Of a DNA stretch of 64,000 nucleotides, positions 16,749 through 26,120 are shown one piece after another. Both the position numbers and the translations under genes were made by a program. Location of the stretch: positions 1,302,001 through 1,366,000 of the forward strand of contig OZ244932.1 in NCBI GenBank assembly GCA_965222205.1. The letters run 5' to 3'. This DNA comes from RHLJ01 sp965222205 (GTDB lineage: Bacteria; Bacteroidota; Rhodothermia; Balneolales; Balneolaceae). The notes beneath the pieces were generated by a model. It made no database searches, was not told the DNA's origin, and worked only from the letters and a program-made list of their open reading frames with translations. How positions within the stretch are numbered: the first letter of the stretch is position 1; every line of letters begins with the position of its first letter.

Positions 16749-19241
16749 TTAGATCGTTGATGCTTTAAGTCTCAGGGAATTTGCTATCACAGATACTGAA
16801 CTGAAGCTCATTGCCAGAGCAGCAATCATTGGAGAAAGCAGAACCCCGAATACCGGGAATAACACTCCGGCAGCAACAGGAATACCTACCGTATTGTAGA
16901 TCAATGCAAAGAACAGATTTTGTTTGATGTTTTTGAGCACTTCTTCACTTAGATGAAAGGCTTTCACAATTCCGTTCAAATCGCCTTTTACAAGTGTAAT
17001 GGATGCACTTTCAATCGCTACATCGGTTCCTGTTCCCATCGCGATTCCAATATCAGCCTGAGCAAGGGCAGGGGCATCGTTGGTTCCGTCTCCGGCCATG
17101 GCCACCTTTTTCCCTTCATCCTGTAATCGTTTTACCTCATTGATTTTATCCTCAGGCATACACTCTGCTTGAAAAGAATCCAGCCCGACTTCCTCAGCCA
17201 CAGCTTTCGCGGTTTGGGGATTATCACCGGTGAGCATAATTACTTCAATGCCTTTTTCCTGAAGTTCTTGAATCGCCTTTTTACTGCTTTCTTTGATGGA
17301 ATCAGCAATCACAACAAAACCAACCACCGTACCATCAACTGCCAGCCACGAGACTGTTTTTCCTATACTGAGATATTCTTCCGCAGAACTATCATCAGCA
17401 TCTACCATCTTTTGATTTCCAAGTTTGAGTTTTTTTCCGTCAACCTTGCCCTGAATTCCTTTTCCGGTAATAGATTCAAAATCACTGATTTTTTTCAGTT
17501 CAATTTCCTTTTCTTTGGCGTGATTAGTGATCGCTTTTGCCAGCGGATGTTCACTTTCGTTATTAAGGGATGCTGCCAACTGAAGAATATCATCTGAATC
17601 ATAGGTGTCACCAGTAGAAACTACTTTTTCAACAGAAGGCTTTCCTTCGGTGATGGTTCCGGTTTTGTCTACAATCAGTGTATCAATCTTATTGAAATTT
17701 TCTAAAGATTCTGCATTCTTGATCAAAATACCGTTCTGAGCACCTTTCCCAACTCCAACCATTACCGACATCGGCGTGGCAAGTCCAAGGGCACACGGAC
17801 AGGCTATGATCAAAACCGCAATGGCATTTACCAGTGCATAAACCTGAGAAGGTTGAGGTCCCCAGACCGCCCATACAATCCAGGTTAATACAGCCACTAG
17901 AACTACCGCAGGCACAAAATAGCTGGAAATCTTATCGGCTAAATTTTGAATAGGAGCACGACTTCGACTGGCTTTATTTACCATATCTACAATTTGGGAA
18001 AGTAAAGTCTCATCGCCCACTTTCTCCGCTTTCATCACAAAACTGCTGTTTCCGTTTATGGTACCCGAACTGACCGAATCATCCACTGATTTCTCCACGG
18101 GCACAGGTTCTCCGGTTATCATAGACTCATCAATGGAACTGGAACCTTCCGTGATCATGCCATCCACCGGAATTTTTTCTCCGGGTTTTACTTTAAGATG
18201 ATCTCCTTTTTCAATTTCATCAATATGAATCTCTTCTTCAGAACCATCGTTATTCACCCTAATGGCCGTATTGGGAGCGAGTTTCATCAGCTCTTTAACC
18301 GCACTATTGGTTTGTGAGTGAGCTTTAGCCTCTAATACTTGTCCCAGTAGAACAAGGGTAAGAATTACCGTAGCAGACTCAAAATACAGGTGAACAGTTC
18401 CGGCTTCAGTTTTAAACTGATCGGGAAAGAAGTCAGGGAAAATGAGTGCAAACACACTGAATAACCAGGCAACACCAGCTCCAATCCCGATCAGCGTAAA
18501 CATGTTCAGGTTCCAGGTCTTAATTGATCGCCAGGCACGTTCAAAAAACATCCAGGTGGCGTAGAAAACAACCGGAAGTGAAAGTCCGAATTGAAGCCAG
18601 TTCCAGATTTGTATATCCATCATTTCATACAACGGATTATCCGGAATCATCTCGCTCATTGCGATAATAAAAATAGGAAGAGTGAAGGCAACAGCTATCC
18701 AGAATTTTTTTAATAATCCTTTGTATTTCTTCTCTTCGGCAGATTCATCGGCTTCTTTAGGAACTAGATCCATTCCACACTTCGGGCAGGAGCCGGGTTC
18801 GTCCTTAATGATCTCAGGATGCATCGGACAAGTATACTGTGTAGAACCGGGTGAAGAATTCATGCTCACTTCTTCCACCAAGTCCATCCCACAAACCGGG
18901 CAATCGCCGGGTTCGTCATACATTTTATCCCCCTCACATTGCATGGGGCAGTAAAATTTACCTGTTCCATTCCCTTCCTTTTTGGGTTGATTCTGGTTGT
19001 GATTGGATTGGTTTTGTATTGGCTGTTCGTCAGCTTTTCGAATGGAATATTGCCCGCCTGCTTCTTTTAGCGCATCCTGCAGCATTGAGATGCTGAGGTC
19101 GAAGTTCATGTCTATTTCAGCAGTTCCTTTTTTTAGATCTACTTGAACTTCATTTACTCCGATAACTTTACTTAAAGCTTCCTGAACATGGGTTCGGCAA
19201 CCATCACAACTCATTCCTTGAATGTTGTAGGTGTATTTCAT
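16749..19241 (-). CDS. copA: Copper-translocating P1B-type ATPase
   Basis: 830 residues. Order: N-terminal HMA domain (GMSCDGC, Cys12/Cys15), two heavy-metal-binding YHS-like modules (YCPMQCEG...CPVCGMDL about 97-122 and TCPMHPEI...CPKCGMDL about 137-160), membrane helices, actuator ITGEP (about 376), ion-binding CPC (481-483), phosphorylation DKTGT (525-529) and hinge GDGTNDAPALAQADIG. It exports Cu(I) from the cytosol. Two CPMxxE/CPxCGMDL modules in tandem are unusual but known. It lies between the HMA-AraC regulator and the mer-like operon. Confidence 0.95.
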   Translation of the reverse strand: MKYTYNIQGMSCDGCRTHVQEALSKVIGVNEVQVDLKKGTAEIDMNFDLSISMLQDALKEAGGQYSIRKADEQPIQNQSNHNQNQPKKEGNGTGKFYCPMQCEGDKMYDEPGDCPVCGMDLVEEVSMNSSPGSTQYTCPMHPEIIKDEPGSCPKCGMDLVPKEADESAEEKKYKGLLKKFWIAVAFTLPIFIIAMSEMIPDNPLYEMMDIQIWNWLQFGLSLPVVFYATWMFFERAWRSIKTWNLNMFTLIGIGAGVAWLFSVFALIFPDFFPDQFKTEAGTVHLYFESATVILTLVLLGQVLEAKAHSQTNSAVKELMKLAPNTAIRVNNDGSEEEIHIDEIEKGDHLKVKPGEKIPVDGMITEGSSSIDESMITGEPVPVEKSVDDSVSSGTINGNSSFVMKAEKVGDETLLSQIVDMVNKASRSRAPIQNLADKISSYFVPAVVLVAVLTWIVWAVWGPQPSQVYALVNAIAVLIIACPCALGLATPMSVMVGVGKGAQNGILIKNAESLENFNKIDTLIVDKTGTITEGKPSVEKVVSTGDTYDSDDILQLAASLNNESEHPLAKAITNHAKEKEIELKKISDFESITGKGIQGKVDGKKLKLGNQKMVDADDSSAEEYLSIGKTVSWLAVDGTVVGFVVIADSIKESSKKAIQELQEKGIEVIMLTGDNPQTAKAVAEEVGLDSFQAECMPEDKINEVKRLQDEGKKVAMAGDGTNDAPALAQADIGIAMGTGTDVAIESASITLVKGDLNGIVKAFHLSEEVLKNIKQNLFFALIYNTVGIPVAAGVLFPVFGVLLSPMIAALAMSFSSVSVIANSLRLKASTI

Positions 19242-19344
19242 AGTATTTACTCTTTCAAGGAATATCAGAAATCCAGATGGTGTTCTCCTTACAGAATTAC
19301 CGAAAATATGTGTAGGATTTTATAGATAAAACTAAAATATGGAC

Positions 19345-19452
19345 GTCATCCTGAACTTGTTTCAGGATCTTATGATTCGAACTTTAATAGAATTTATTGG
19401 AAGAATGTAGAAACTAGTCTTTACAAAGATCCCGGATCAAGTCCGGGATGAC
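19345..19452. repeat. Inverted-repeat element (GTCATCCTGAAC type)
   Basis: Starts GTCATCCTGAACTTGTTTCA and ends with a diverged complement ATCAAGTCCGGGATGAC about 108 bases later. Inside, CTGAAC-TTG-TTTCAG and CCCGGAT-CAA-GTCCGGG form local hairpins. Lies in the 230-base gap between the ATPase and the AraC gene. A common kind of small palindromic genomic repeat. Confidence 0.65.
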
Positions 19453-19471
19453 CTGCTAAGGAGTAATAAAA

Positions 19472-20041
19472 TTACACCTCATCCAATGGCTTCCGTTTGT
19501 TCGAAATCAACTTCCTAAACTCAGAAGGAGAGAGTCCGGTTTCTGATTTAAATTGATTAGATAAGTACTGAGCACTGCTGTACCCAAGTTCCCATGCGAT
19601 TTCGCTGATGGTCTTCTCTCCATATACCAGCAATTCTTTTACTCGTTCAATTCGTTGTTGGATGACATATTTTTCTATGGTACGTCCTTCAACTTCAGAG
19701 AAAAGACTGCTTAAGGAGGAATAGCTTTTCTTTAATTCTTTCTCAAGATAGGTCGAAAGGTTTTGATCTTTATCCGCCTGGTTTTTTTGATGAATAAGTT
19801 CAATAATTTTTGTTTTGATGGCACTTATGGTCTTTGAACTTTGATCATCAATTAATTCAAACCCTTCTTTTTGCAGTGCTGAGGCTATTTTATCAATATC
19901 AACTTCAACATCTTTATCCAGTTGCACTTTGCCTAGTTCGATCTCTTTTATGGGATATCCTAATTGCTCAAGCTCTTCTTTAACCACTTTGATACAGCGG
20001 CTACAGACCATGTTCTTGATATGGAGGGTATTCTTATTCAC
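19472..20041 (-). CDS. AraC-type regulator with N-terminal HMA domain
   Basis: 189 residues. Residues 4-65 form a heavy-metal-associated fold with MVCSRC (Cys13, Cys16); residues 85-185 are an AraC helix-turn-helix pair (IERVKELLVYGEKTISEIAWELGYSS...QFKSETGLSPSEFRKL). The sensor is thus a copper-chaperone-like domain rather than the usual sugar-binding cupin. Placed upstream of the Cu ATPase on the same strand, it probably senses cytosolic Cu(I) and controls that gene. Similar fusions occur in Bacteroidota copper loci (recalled). Confidence 0.85.
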   Translation of the reverse strand: MNKNTLHIKNMVCSRCIKVVKEELEQLGYPIKEIELGKVQLDKDVEVDIDKIASALQKEGFELIDDQSSKTISAIKTKIIELIHQKNQADKDQNLSTYLEKELKKSYSSLSSLFSEVEGRTIEKYVIQQRIERVKELLVYGEKTISEIAWELGYSSAQYLSNQFKSETGLSPSEFRKLISNKRKPLDEV

Positions 20042-20125
20042 CAGTTTCTAAATACTTCTTTCTTTGCTCTTGTTCATACTTTATAAATCATTTAGCTTAT
20101 ATATCATTTCAACGAAGTTTCTCAA

Positions 20126-21706
20126 ATGTACAAATTGTTCTTTACTGCTTTTCTTCTTTTGATAAGTTTTTCATTAACAGCGCAAGAAGTCAACTACCCA
20201 CCCGAATTCTCAGAACCATTTCCGGTCTACGAAAAAGCTTTAGGAGATTTCGAACGACCAATTTCTTCAGAGAATGAAACCGCACAGATTTATTTTAATC
20301 AGGGTTTTCAAATGATGTATGCCTTTACCAAGGTTGATGCTGCTCGATCATTTAAAGAGGCTCAAAAAGCGGACCCGAATTGCGCGATCTGTTATTGGGG
20401 TGAGGCATGGTCATGGGGTTCGTATCTGAACGGTAGAATGAGAGCTTCTGAAGCTCCAAGAGCGTACGCTGCAATCCAAAAAGCAGTGGAATTAGCGAAT
20501 GAAGGGTATGCATCAGAAAAAGAAAAAGATTTTATTGAAGCAATGGCGGTTCGGTATGCCGAAGAATATGAATTATCCACTCAAGCCAAACGCGATACAG
20601 CCTATGCCATGGCTATGAAAGCTGTTTATGAAAAATATCCAGACGATTTGGATGCAGGTACGTTCTATGGTGAGGCGTTATTTTTGCTTGAACCACGCCG
20701 TGGAACCCGGGATTTAAATGATCCTGATGTCCAGCAACTTCATGCCGTTTTAGAAGAAGTATTGGCAAAGGATATCAAGCACCCCGGAGCCTGCCATTTA
20801 TATATTCACGCTACCGAATCGACTACTGATCCCGGTAAAGCTGAAGCTTGCGCCGAGTTTATTGGAACTTCCATCCCCGGAGCAAGTCATATCAACCATA
20901 TGCCATCACATACATGGAATGAAATTGGCAGGTGGGGAGATGCTGTCCGTGCGAATATTATGGCTTGGCACTCCGATCAAAAAGCAGCAGTAGGAGAAGG
21001 ATTCGCAATTTATCCGAGTCACAATTTACACATGCTTGCATTCGCAGCTTCTATGGATGGACAGAGTGGAGTTGCTACTCAAGCCGGAAAAGATTACACC
21101 AAGCTCACGGGTAACAACATGTATGAGGTGTTGACGCTCATTCGCTTTGGTCGCTTTGATGAAGTATTGAGAGTTACAGAACGTCCGACTCATGAAGTTC
21201 ATGCCGGGATGTGGGATTTTTCAATGGGATATGCTCGTTTGAAAGAAGGTGATATTCGTATGGCAAAGAATTACTTAGCTAAAGTACTTGCAGCTGCTGA
21301 TAGCTCAAGTGCACGCTTTCGTTTCCATCCAGCTGATAGATTATTAGGAACCGTTGGTGGGATTCTGGAAGGGGAGATTCACCTCAAAAATGGAGATACC
21401 CTCGCTGCTATTTCTTCTTTTGAACGAGCTGTAAAACTTGAAGATAGTCTACAGTACGACGAGCCGGAGCCCATACCATTTGCTGCCCGACACTGGTTGG
21501 GGTCTGCTTTATTGGAATATGGTGAGTTCGAACAAGCCGAGGAGGTTTTCAGAGCTGAGCTCGAAGATCACCCAAATAATGGCTGGAGTTATTTTGGATT
21601 GTTACAGGCACTTGAAGCTCAGGGAAAAGAGGACGAAGAACTGGAAAAAGCCTTCGAAGAAAGCTGGGCCAGATCAGATACCTGGATTAGGGGATCTAAA
21701 TTTTAG
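20126..21706 (+). CDS. Exported tetratricopeptide-repeat protein
   Basis: 526 residues with signal peptide MYKLFFTAFLLLISFSLTAQ. Helical repeats across the length, including AQIYFNQGFQMMYAFTK...AARSFKEAQKADPNCAICYWGEAW (a TPR with a CxxC in NCAIC) and near the C-terminus (HWLGSALLEYGEFEQAEEVFRAEL). A central HxxATEST/HINHMPSHT region is conserved in this group of proteins but has no known function. Divergent from the HMA-AraC gene, so it may share copper control; that is inference only. Confidence 0.8.
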   Translation: MYKLFFTAFLLLISFSLTAQEVNYPPEFSEPFPVYEKALGDFERPISSENETAQIYFNQGFQMMYAFTKVDAARSFKEAQKADPNCAICYWGEAWSWGSYLNGRMRASEAPRAYAAIQKAVELANEGYASEKEKDFIEAMAVRYAEEYELSTQAKRDTAYAMAMKAVYEKYPDDLDAGTFYGEALFLLEPRRGTRDLNDPDVQQLHAVLEEVLAKDIKHPGACHLYIHATESTTDPGKAEACAEFIGTSIPGASHINHMPSHTWNEIGRWGDAVRANIMAWHSDQKAAVGEGFAIYPSHNLHMLAFAASMDGQSGVATQAGKDYTKLTGNNMYEVLTLIRFGRFDEVLRVTERPTHEVHAGMWDFSMGYARLKEGDIRMAKNYLAKVLAAADSSSARFRFHPADRLLGTVGGILEGEIHLKNGDTLAAISSFERAVKLEDSLQYDEPEPIPFAARHWLGSALLEYGEFEQAEEVFRAELEDHPNNGWSYFGLLQALEAQGKEDEELEKAFEESWARSDTWIRGSKF

Positions 21707-21825
21707 AAATGACTGGAAGCTTGTATCCCACAGGGATCCCTTCGGCAAGAGGGATAAAAGGAAATCCTGCCTTGAGGGAGGTGTCCCGATGGGACGGTGG
21801 ATGTTGTGAAGCATCAGCTTTAACA

Positions 21826-21848
21826 AACACCTCTCGTAAAGAGGTTTA
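21826..21848. terminator. Hairpin between convergent genes
   Basis: AAACACCTCT / AGAGGTTT hairpin just past the lysoplasmalogenase stop and 120 bases past the TPR gene. The intervening 21715-21815 stretch has further small palindromes (TATCCC...GGGATA type). Confidence 0.45.
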
Positions 21849-21852
21849 GAAA

Positions 21853-22488
21853 TTAAACTCCCAACCCAGCAATCGTAAATAGATAGATTGCAATCCAGTA
21901 TGTGCTAAGGATTAAGAACTCTGCTCCTTTAAAAGATCGCTTAAACTTTTGATAGGCAATTATTGCATCTGAAAAAGTGAATAAGAGTGACCCCAGAGCA
22001 ATTCCAAGAAACATCGGGCTTTGATTAATTAAATAAGGATTGATTGCCTGCCAGTTCATAATAATTATCACAAGAAAATAGATAAATACAGGTATAGTAT
22101 AATGCCTGAGATCTTTCTTTAAATAGAAGAAGTAGATCAACCCTGCTGCTAATAAAATTAGAAGGGGCGGTAAGTAAATATCAAACCCATAAAAGCTTGA
22201 AAAAGCAGTAATGAATCCAATATGAGCTAGCAGAAATGAAGCCAAACCTTTAACAAATCTACTTTCCTTGAGAAGTAAAATATCTCCTAGCAATGAAAAC
22301 AGAAGGGAGATAGAAATAATTATCGAATAATTGTTTTCTGTCCTAAAATAAATCAGAATAGAAGCCAGTATTAATAGAGAGGTGGTAGAGGGCTTCAGAT
22401 ATGAGTAATAATTCAGCTTACTTGTCTCCTTAACATATATGGAGACAATGACCAGAATGAAAAATAGAAGAGACAATATTATGATCAT
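21853..22488 (-). CDS. Lysoplasmalogenase-like (YhhN/TMEM86) membrane protein
   Basis: 211 residues with about eight membrane segments. The YhhN signature is seen in YLKPSTTSLLILASI, SLLGDILLL and GIALGSLLFTFSDAIIAYQKF; the conserved acidic residues in the second and last blocks are present. Family members cleave the vinyl-ether bond of lysoplasmalogens. Function in this organism is inferred only from the family. Confidence 0.85.
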   Translation of the reverse strand: MIIILSLLFFILVIVSIYVKETSKLNYYSYLKPSTTSLLILASILIYFRTENNYSIIISISLLFSLLGDILLLKESRFVKGLASFLLAHIGFITAFSSFYGFDIYLPPLLILLAAGLIYFFYLKKDLRHYTIPVFIYFLVIIIMNWQAINPYLINQSPMFLGIALGSLLFTFSDAIIAYQKFKRSFKGAEFLILSTYWIAIYLFTIAGLGV

Positions 22489-22506
22489 TAAAACAACTTC
22501 TTACTT

Positions 22507-22530
22507 GATCCGGAAAACCGGATCTTTTTT
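22507..22530 (+). terminator. Perfect GATCCGG hairpin with T-run
   Basis: GATCCGG-AAAA-CCGGATC followed by six T on the plus strand. It looks like an intrinsic terminator, but both flanking genes are on the minus strand and no plus-strand gene precedes it. It may block antisense transcription or be a relic. Confidence 0.5.
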
Positions 22531-22550
22531 AGTTTAGATACAGCAGGAGT

Positions 22551-23213
22551 TCAATTAATAGGAACATGAAGTTGAGCAAATGGAATAGGTAGTGGCAAAA
22601 TGGTTTCATCGTAAAAGAATATGGCAAAGCCTGCATGGAGGAATCTATCTCTTTTCGTTTTACGTTGAATTCCAGGTACAATTAAACCTCCAATCTCATC
22701 AGAAATTTCGAACAGAAAAGTTTCCAGAATAAATGCCGACTTTTCTGAGCGCTTTAGATATGTTGAAATGCTGTACAATTGCCCAAAACCCTCGCCGGAT
22801 AAATTAAATCCATATACCGTAGCGCTAATATTTCTTCGTTTATCTCCAAAAGTTAGCTTAGCGTTTAATCCGCCTCCCGGTTCTGATGAACTGGTAACCC
22901 AGTCAACGCCATAAAACCCTCCTACACTGATGTTAAAATTTTCAGAAACAGAGGTACTTAAGTCTGCTTTTAAAGCAATAGGACTAGCCAGCCAGGAGGT
23001 TAAACCTCCGATCTGAAAGTTGGAGGTAACCCCATACGTGTATTCTGGCCCCCATAAATTCCATACAATCATAGAGCTGGATTTTTCCAGAGTTATTGCA
23101 CTGCTTGTAAAGAAATAATTCCCGGTAAAGTTGCCGGTACTATCTGCATCCTGTGCAAAAGAAAAAGCAGTGAAACTTAAAATAACTGAGAAAACTAAAA
23201 AAGTATGTTTCAT
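22551..23213 (-). CDS. Hypothetical exported protein, probable small outer-membrane barrel
   Basis: 220 residues with a clean signal peptide (MKHTFLVFSVILSFTAFSFAQ). The mature chain alternates polar and hydrophobic residues with many aromatic turns (TSNFQIGGLTSWLASPIALKADLS, SENFNISVGGFYGVDWV, KLTFGDKRRNISATVYGFNLS), typical of an outer-membrane beta-barrel. No family recognised. It is a single gene. Confidence 0.65.
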   Translation of the reverse strand: MKHTFLVFSVILSFTAFSFAQDADSTGNFTGNYFFTSSAITLEKSSSMIVWNLWGPEYTYGVTSNFQIGGLTSWLASPIALKADLSTSVSENFNISVGGFYGVDWVTSSSEPGGGLNAKLTFGDKRRNISATVYGFNLSGEGFGQLYSISTYLKRSEKSAFILETFLFEISDEIGGLIVPGIQRKTKRDRFLHAGFAIFFYDETILPLPIPFAQLHVPIN

Positions 23214-23400
23214 AAAGATTTTTTTTTAGGAAAATAGAAACGACAGAATAAGACTCTAACTCTAATACTTCCACAAATAAAGTCTGAAACAAGAGGGAAA
23301 GCCTAAATTACCCCAAACCCAACTTGCCAAGTCATTCCTGCGAAGGCTGTGCCAAGGGTATCCCTTCGGGAGAATCTAGAGCTAGGACAAAAACAGTCAA

Positions 23401-24549
23401 TTAATACAACTCATACTCCAGTAACCGGCACTCAATTGTGGAGTTATAAAACTCGATGCGTTGGTTGGAGCGGAGGCCTACTTTTTTGGCGAGGGCAAAA
23501 TTTCCAGTGAAGACGTAGCCCCATTTCCCGCTGCAATCTTGTTTGAAGAAGTCTCCAATAGCACGGTAGAGTCCGGCAAGGTTTTTGTCTTCACCTAAGC
23601 GCTCTCCATAAGGAGGATTAAATACAACAACTCCATCGCCATAAGGAATTTCGGTATCGTAGAACTCACATTCCTGGAATTCGATAAGATGATCCACGCC
23701 GGCGGTTTTAGCGTTCTTTTTTGCTGCTTCAATAGCTTTAGGATCGTTATCCGTAGCTAATATCCGGCTGTGATTTGGGAAATCTTTCAGGGATTCCTGT
23801 CTAAGCTCATTGCGTAGTTCGGTCCATTTCTCTTCATCAAAGCCCAGGATATGTTTGATCCCATAGTTGGGCCGTAGCTGTCCCGCCGGACGATTCAGAG
23901 CCATCATAGCCGCTTCAATAGCGATCGTTCCACTTCCACACATGGGATTGATGAGATGCTGTCCCGGTTTCCATTTACTGGCTAAAATGACAGCCGCAGC
24001 TAAAGTTTCCTGCATCGAAGCAGTATGATTGTCCACTTTATAGTTTCTTCGGGATATAGACTCCCCGGAGGTATCAAGATATACCGAAGCTTCATCACCT
24101 TTCCAGAAAAGGAAAACAACCGTTTTAGTCAGATCAGCTCCGGAATCGGGTCGTGCACCACGGGTCATCCGGATTCGGTCAACAATAGCGTCCTTAACCG
24201 TCAGGTTCGCAAACTGGTTGTTGTTTATAGTCGGGTTTTTGATGAAGGAAGTAATGCTTACATATCCATGCTTATCTATGAAGTTCTCCCAGGCGATTTT
24301 TTTTAATCCGGCAGAAAGATCATCAGCGTTTTCAGCTTTAAAGGTGTCCATTAAAAAATGAACCCGGTGGGCTGTTCTTAACACTAGATTCAGTTTCATG
24401 CAATCGTAAAGTGAACCTTCAGTCTCAACACCTGCGGGACGGGTTTTCTTAACGGGAAAACCAAGTTCTTCCAATTCTTTTTTGAGATAAGGAGTAATGC
24501 CCTTTGGACAGGTAATAGAAATAGTGGATTTTTCGGAAAAGTCGGCCAA
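23401..24549 (-). CDS. THUMP-domain rRNA methyltransferase (RlmL N-terminal/YpsC-like)
   Basis: 382 residues: N-terminal THUMP domain (about 5-155), then an UPF0020 methylase domain with INPMCGSGTIAIEAAMMALN (SAM-binding), ILATDNDPKAIEAAKKNAKTAG and the N6/N2-amino methylase motif FNPPYGERLG. In E. coli the corresponding half of RlmKL methylates G2445 of 23S rRNA. Here it lacks the RlmK half, as usual outside proteobacteria. Confidence 0.9.
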   Translation of the reverse strand: MADFSEKSTISITCPKGITPYLKKELEELGFPVKKTRPAGVETEGSLYDCMKLNLVLRTAHRVHFLMDTFKAENADDLSAGLKKIAWENFIDKHGYVSITSFIKNPTINNNQFANLTVKDAIVDRIRMTRGARPDSGADLTKTVVFLFWKGDEASVYLDTSGESISRRNYKVDNHTASMQETLAAAVILASKWKPGQHLINPMCGSGTIAIEAAMMALNRPAGQLRPNYGIKHILGFDEEKWTELRNELRQESLKDFPNHSRILATDNDPKAIEAAKKNAKTAGVDHLIEFQECEFYDTEIPYGDGVVVFNPPYGERLGEDKNLAGLYRAIGDFFKQDCSGKWGYVFTGNFALAKKVGLRSNQRIEFYNSTIECRLLEYELY

Positions 24550-24580
24550 TAGTAATTAATAAAAGGTGAGGGGGGGGGGT

Positions 24581-24642
24581 GAGTTTTGAGTTATGAGTAA
24601 TGAGCTTGAACAACTCAGAACTCATAACTATTCACTCAAAAC
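24581..24642. repeat. Short inverted-repeat element beside a 10-G run
   Basis: AGTTTTGAG...CTCAAAACT outer arms and GTTATGAGT/ACTCATAAC inner arms, with a ten-G run at 24570-24579 just outside. Lies between the methyltransferase and FKBP genes, both minus strand. Probably a small palindromic repeat. Confidence 0.6.
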
Positions 24643-24646
24643 TAAT

Positions 24647-25075
24647 TTAGGCTATTTCAACAACTTCGATATCGAAGGTAAGATCTTTTCCAGCTAATGG
24701 GTGATTAGCATCGATCGTGATTTCTTCGCCTTCAATTTTTGTAATCTGACAGGGTACAGGTTGTCCGTTTTCCTGGTTCAACTGAAGCTGCATGCCAATA
24801 GCTGGCTCTAAATCTTCAGGAAGCTGTGTTTTTGCTACGGTAACTTCCATTTGTGGGTTATGTTCACCGTATGCTTCTGCACTTGGGATTTCCGCTTTGG
24901 TAGAGTCTCCGACTTTAAGTCCCACTACTGCTTTTTCGAAACCCGGGATTAATTGACCAGTACCCAGTGTAAACTGAAGTGGGTCACGTCCTTCTGAGGA
25001 GTCAAAAATCTCTCCGTCTTCAAGAGTTCCGGTGTAATGTACTTTTACGGTGTCTCCGTTTTTAATAGTCGACAA
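24647..25075 (-). CDS. FKBP-type peptidyl-prolyl isomerase, SlyD-like
   Basis: 142 residues. FKBP strands VKVHYTGTLEDGEIFDSSEGRDPLQFTLGTGQLIPGFEKAVVGL with the insert-in-flap arrangement of SlyD (KAEIPSAEAYGEHNPQMEVTVAKTQLPEDLEPAIGMQLQL) and C-terminal DANHPLAGKDLTFDIEVV. No signal peptide, so a cytosolic folding factor. It lacks the long His-rich metal tail of E. coli SlyD. Confidence 0.93.
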   Translation of the reverse strand: MSTIKNGDTVKVHYTGTLEDGEIFDSSEGRDPLQFTLGTGQLIPGFEKAVVGLKVGDSTKAEIPSAEAYGEHNPQMEVTVAKTQLPEDLEPAIGMQLQLNQENGQPVPCQITKIEGEEITIDANHPLAGKDLTFDIEVVEIA

Positions 25076-25160
25076 AATGATCCTTTCTTTTTAGGAATTA
25101 TAAATTGATTAGTGGGTTAAAGATAAGGAACTTAACGCAGAGATATAAGCTTCCATTTGT

Positions 25161-25586
25161 ATGATCAAAATGACTCCAAATCCTCAGGATGTACTTAAAA
25201 AAGCTAAAACGGTAGCGGTGATCGGGTGCTCTCCTGACCCATACCGAACCAGTAATTACGCAGCAAAATATCTACTTAAGAAAGGGTATACCATGATTCC
25301 TGTTAATCCCAATGAAAAAGAGATTTTGGGTGAGAAATGCTATCCCGATTTAAATTCAATTCCGAATGGAATAAACATAGATATAGTAAATGTATTTAGA
25401 AAATCCATTCATACTTCGGGAGTAGTCGATGAGGTTATTAAATGGAAAAAAGAGACCGGACAAAATCCTGATATATGGACCCAATTGGATGTTTCTTCTC
25501 CACAAGCAGAGCTAAAAGCTGAAGAAGCAGGAGTACCTTACATCAGGAACCGTTGCATTATGGTGGAGCTGGATCGCTTGCGCTAA
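25161..25586 (+). CDS. CoA-binding domain protein (YccU-like)
   Basis: 141 residues of a Rossmann-like CoA-binding fold: TVAVIGCSPDPYRTSNYAAKYLLKKGYTMIPVNPNEKEILG, then DIVNVFRKSI and IWTQLDVSSPQAELKAEEAG...NRCIMVE. Matches the stand-alone CoA-binding family typified by YccU. Function unknown; ATG 25161 or 25170 may be the start. Confidence 0.88.
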   Translation: MIKMTPNPQDVLKKAKTVAVIGCSPDPYRTSNYAAKYLLKKGYTMIPVNPNEKEILGEKCYPDLNSIPNGINIDIVNVFRKSIHTSGVVDEVIKWKKETGQNPDIWTQLDVSSPQAELKAEEAGVPYIRNRCIMVELDRLR

Positions 25587-25622
25587 TGTTTAGTGTTAAA
25601 TGCTTAATGTTAAAATTGAGAA

Positions 25623-26111
25623 TTATTTCATATTGGTGAACTGAAGAGGAACGCCCATGTCTTTTGATTTCAAATGAGCAATAATACTCTGTAAATCATC
25701 AATCTTTTTACCCGTAACGCGAACCTGATTATCCTGAATCTGGGGCTGGACTTTCATTTTCATGTTTTTGATTTCTTTGACAATCTTCTTGGCTGTTTCT
25801 CTATCAATTCCTTCCTTCAAGGCTACATCCATTTTCAAATGTCCTTGCGAAGTGCCTTCTTCATCTCCAAATTCCAGTACTTTTGAGTCAATTCCTCGTT
25901 TCACAAAATTTTTGATAATCATCTCCCTGACAGCTTTCATTTTCATGCTTTCAGCTGCGACCAGATGAATACGGTTTTCATTTTTGTGATAGGTTACCTC
26001 GGTATGAAGTCCGCGGAAATCATAACGGGTGTTAATTTCTTTGAGGGTGTTATTAACTGCGTTATCAACTTCCTGAGCGTTGATCTCATTTACAATATCA
26101 AAAGATGCCAC
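25623..26111 (-). CDS. YajQ family nucleotide-binding protein
   Basis: 162 residues, the family's normal length, with the expected N-terminus (ASFDIVNEINAQEVDNAVNNTLKEINTRYDFRG), central KRGIDSKVLEFGDEE and C-terminal IQDNQVRVTGKKIDDLQ. Some YajQ members bind cyclic di-GMP and act as regulators; binding here is not shown. Relevant because an exopolysaccharide locus with an HD-GYP-like protein lies 18 kb away. Confidence 0.93.
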   Translation of the reverse strand: MASFDIVNEINAQEVDNAVNNTLKEINTRYDFRGLHTEVTYHKNENRIHLVAAESMKMKAVREMIIKNFVKRGIDSKVLEFGDEEGTSQGHLKMDVALKEGIDRETAKKIVKEIKNMKMKVQPQIQDNQVRVTGKKIDDLQSIIAHLKSKDMGVPLQFTNMK

Positions 26112-26120
26112 GTGTTGGTT

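Noticed and set aside
21438..21809. 123-codon plus-strand frame at the end of the TPR gene
   Set aside because: It is an alternative frame of the TPR gene running into palindromic spacer and has no protein-like pattern.
24570..24579. Ten-G run as a phase-variation tract (also 31981-31990)
   Set aside because: Neither run lies in a coding region or at a clear promoter spacing, so there is no gene for it to switch.
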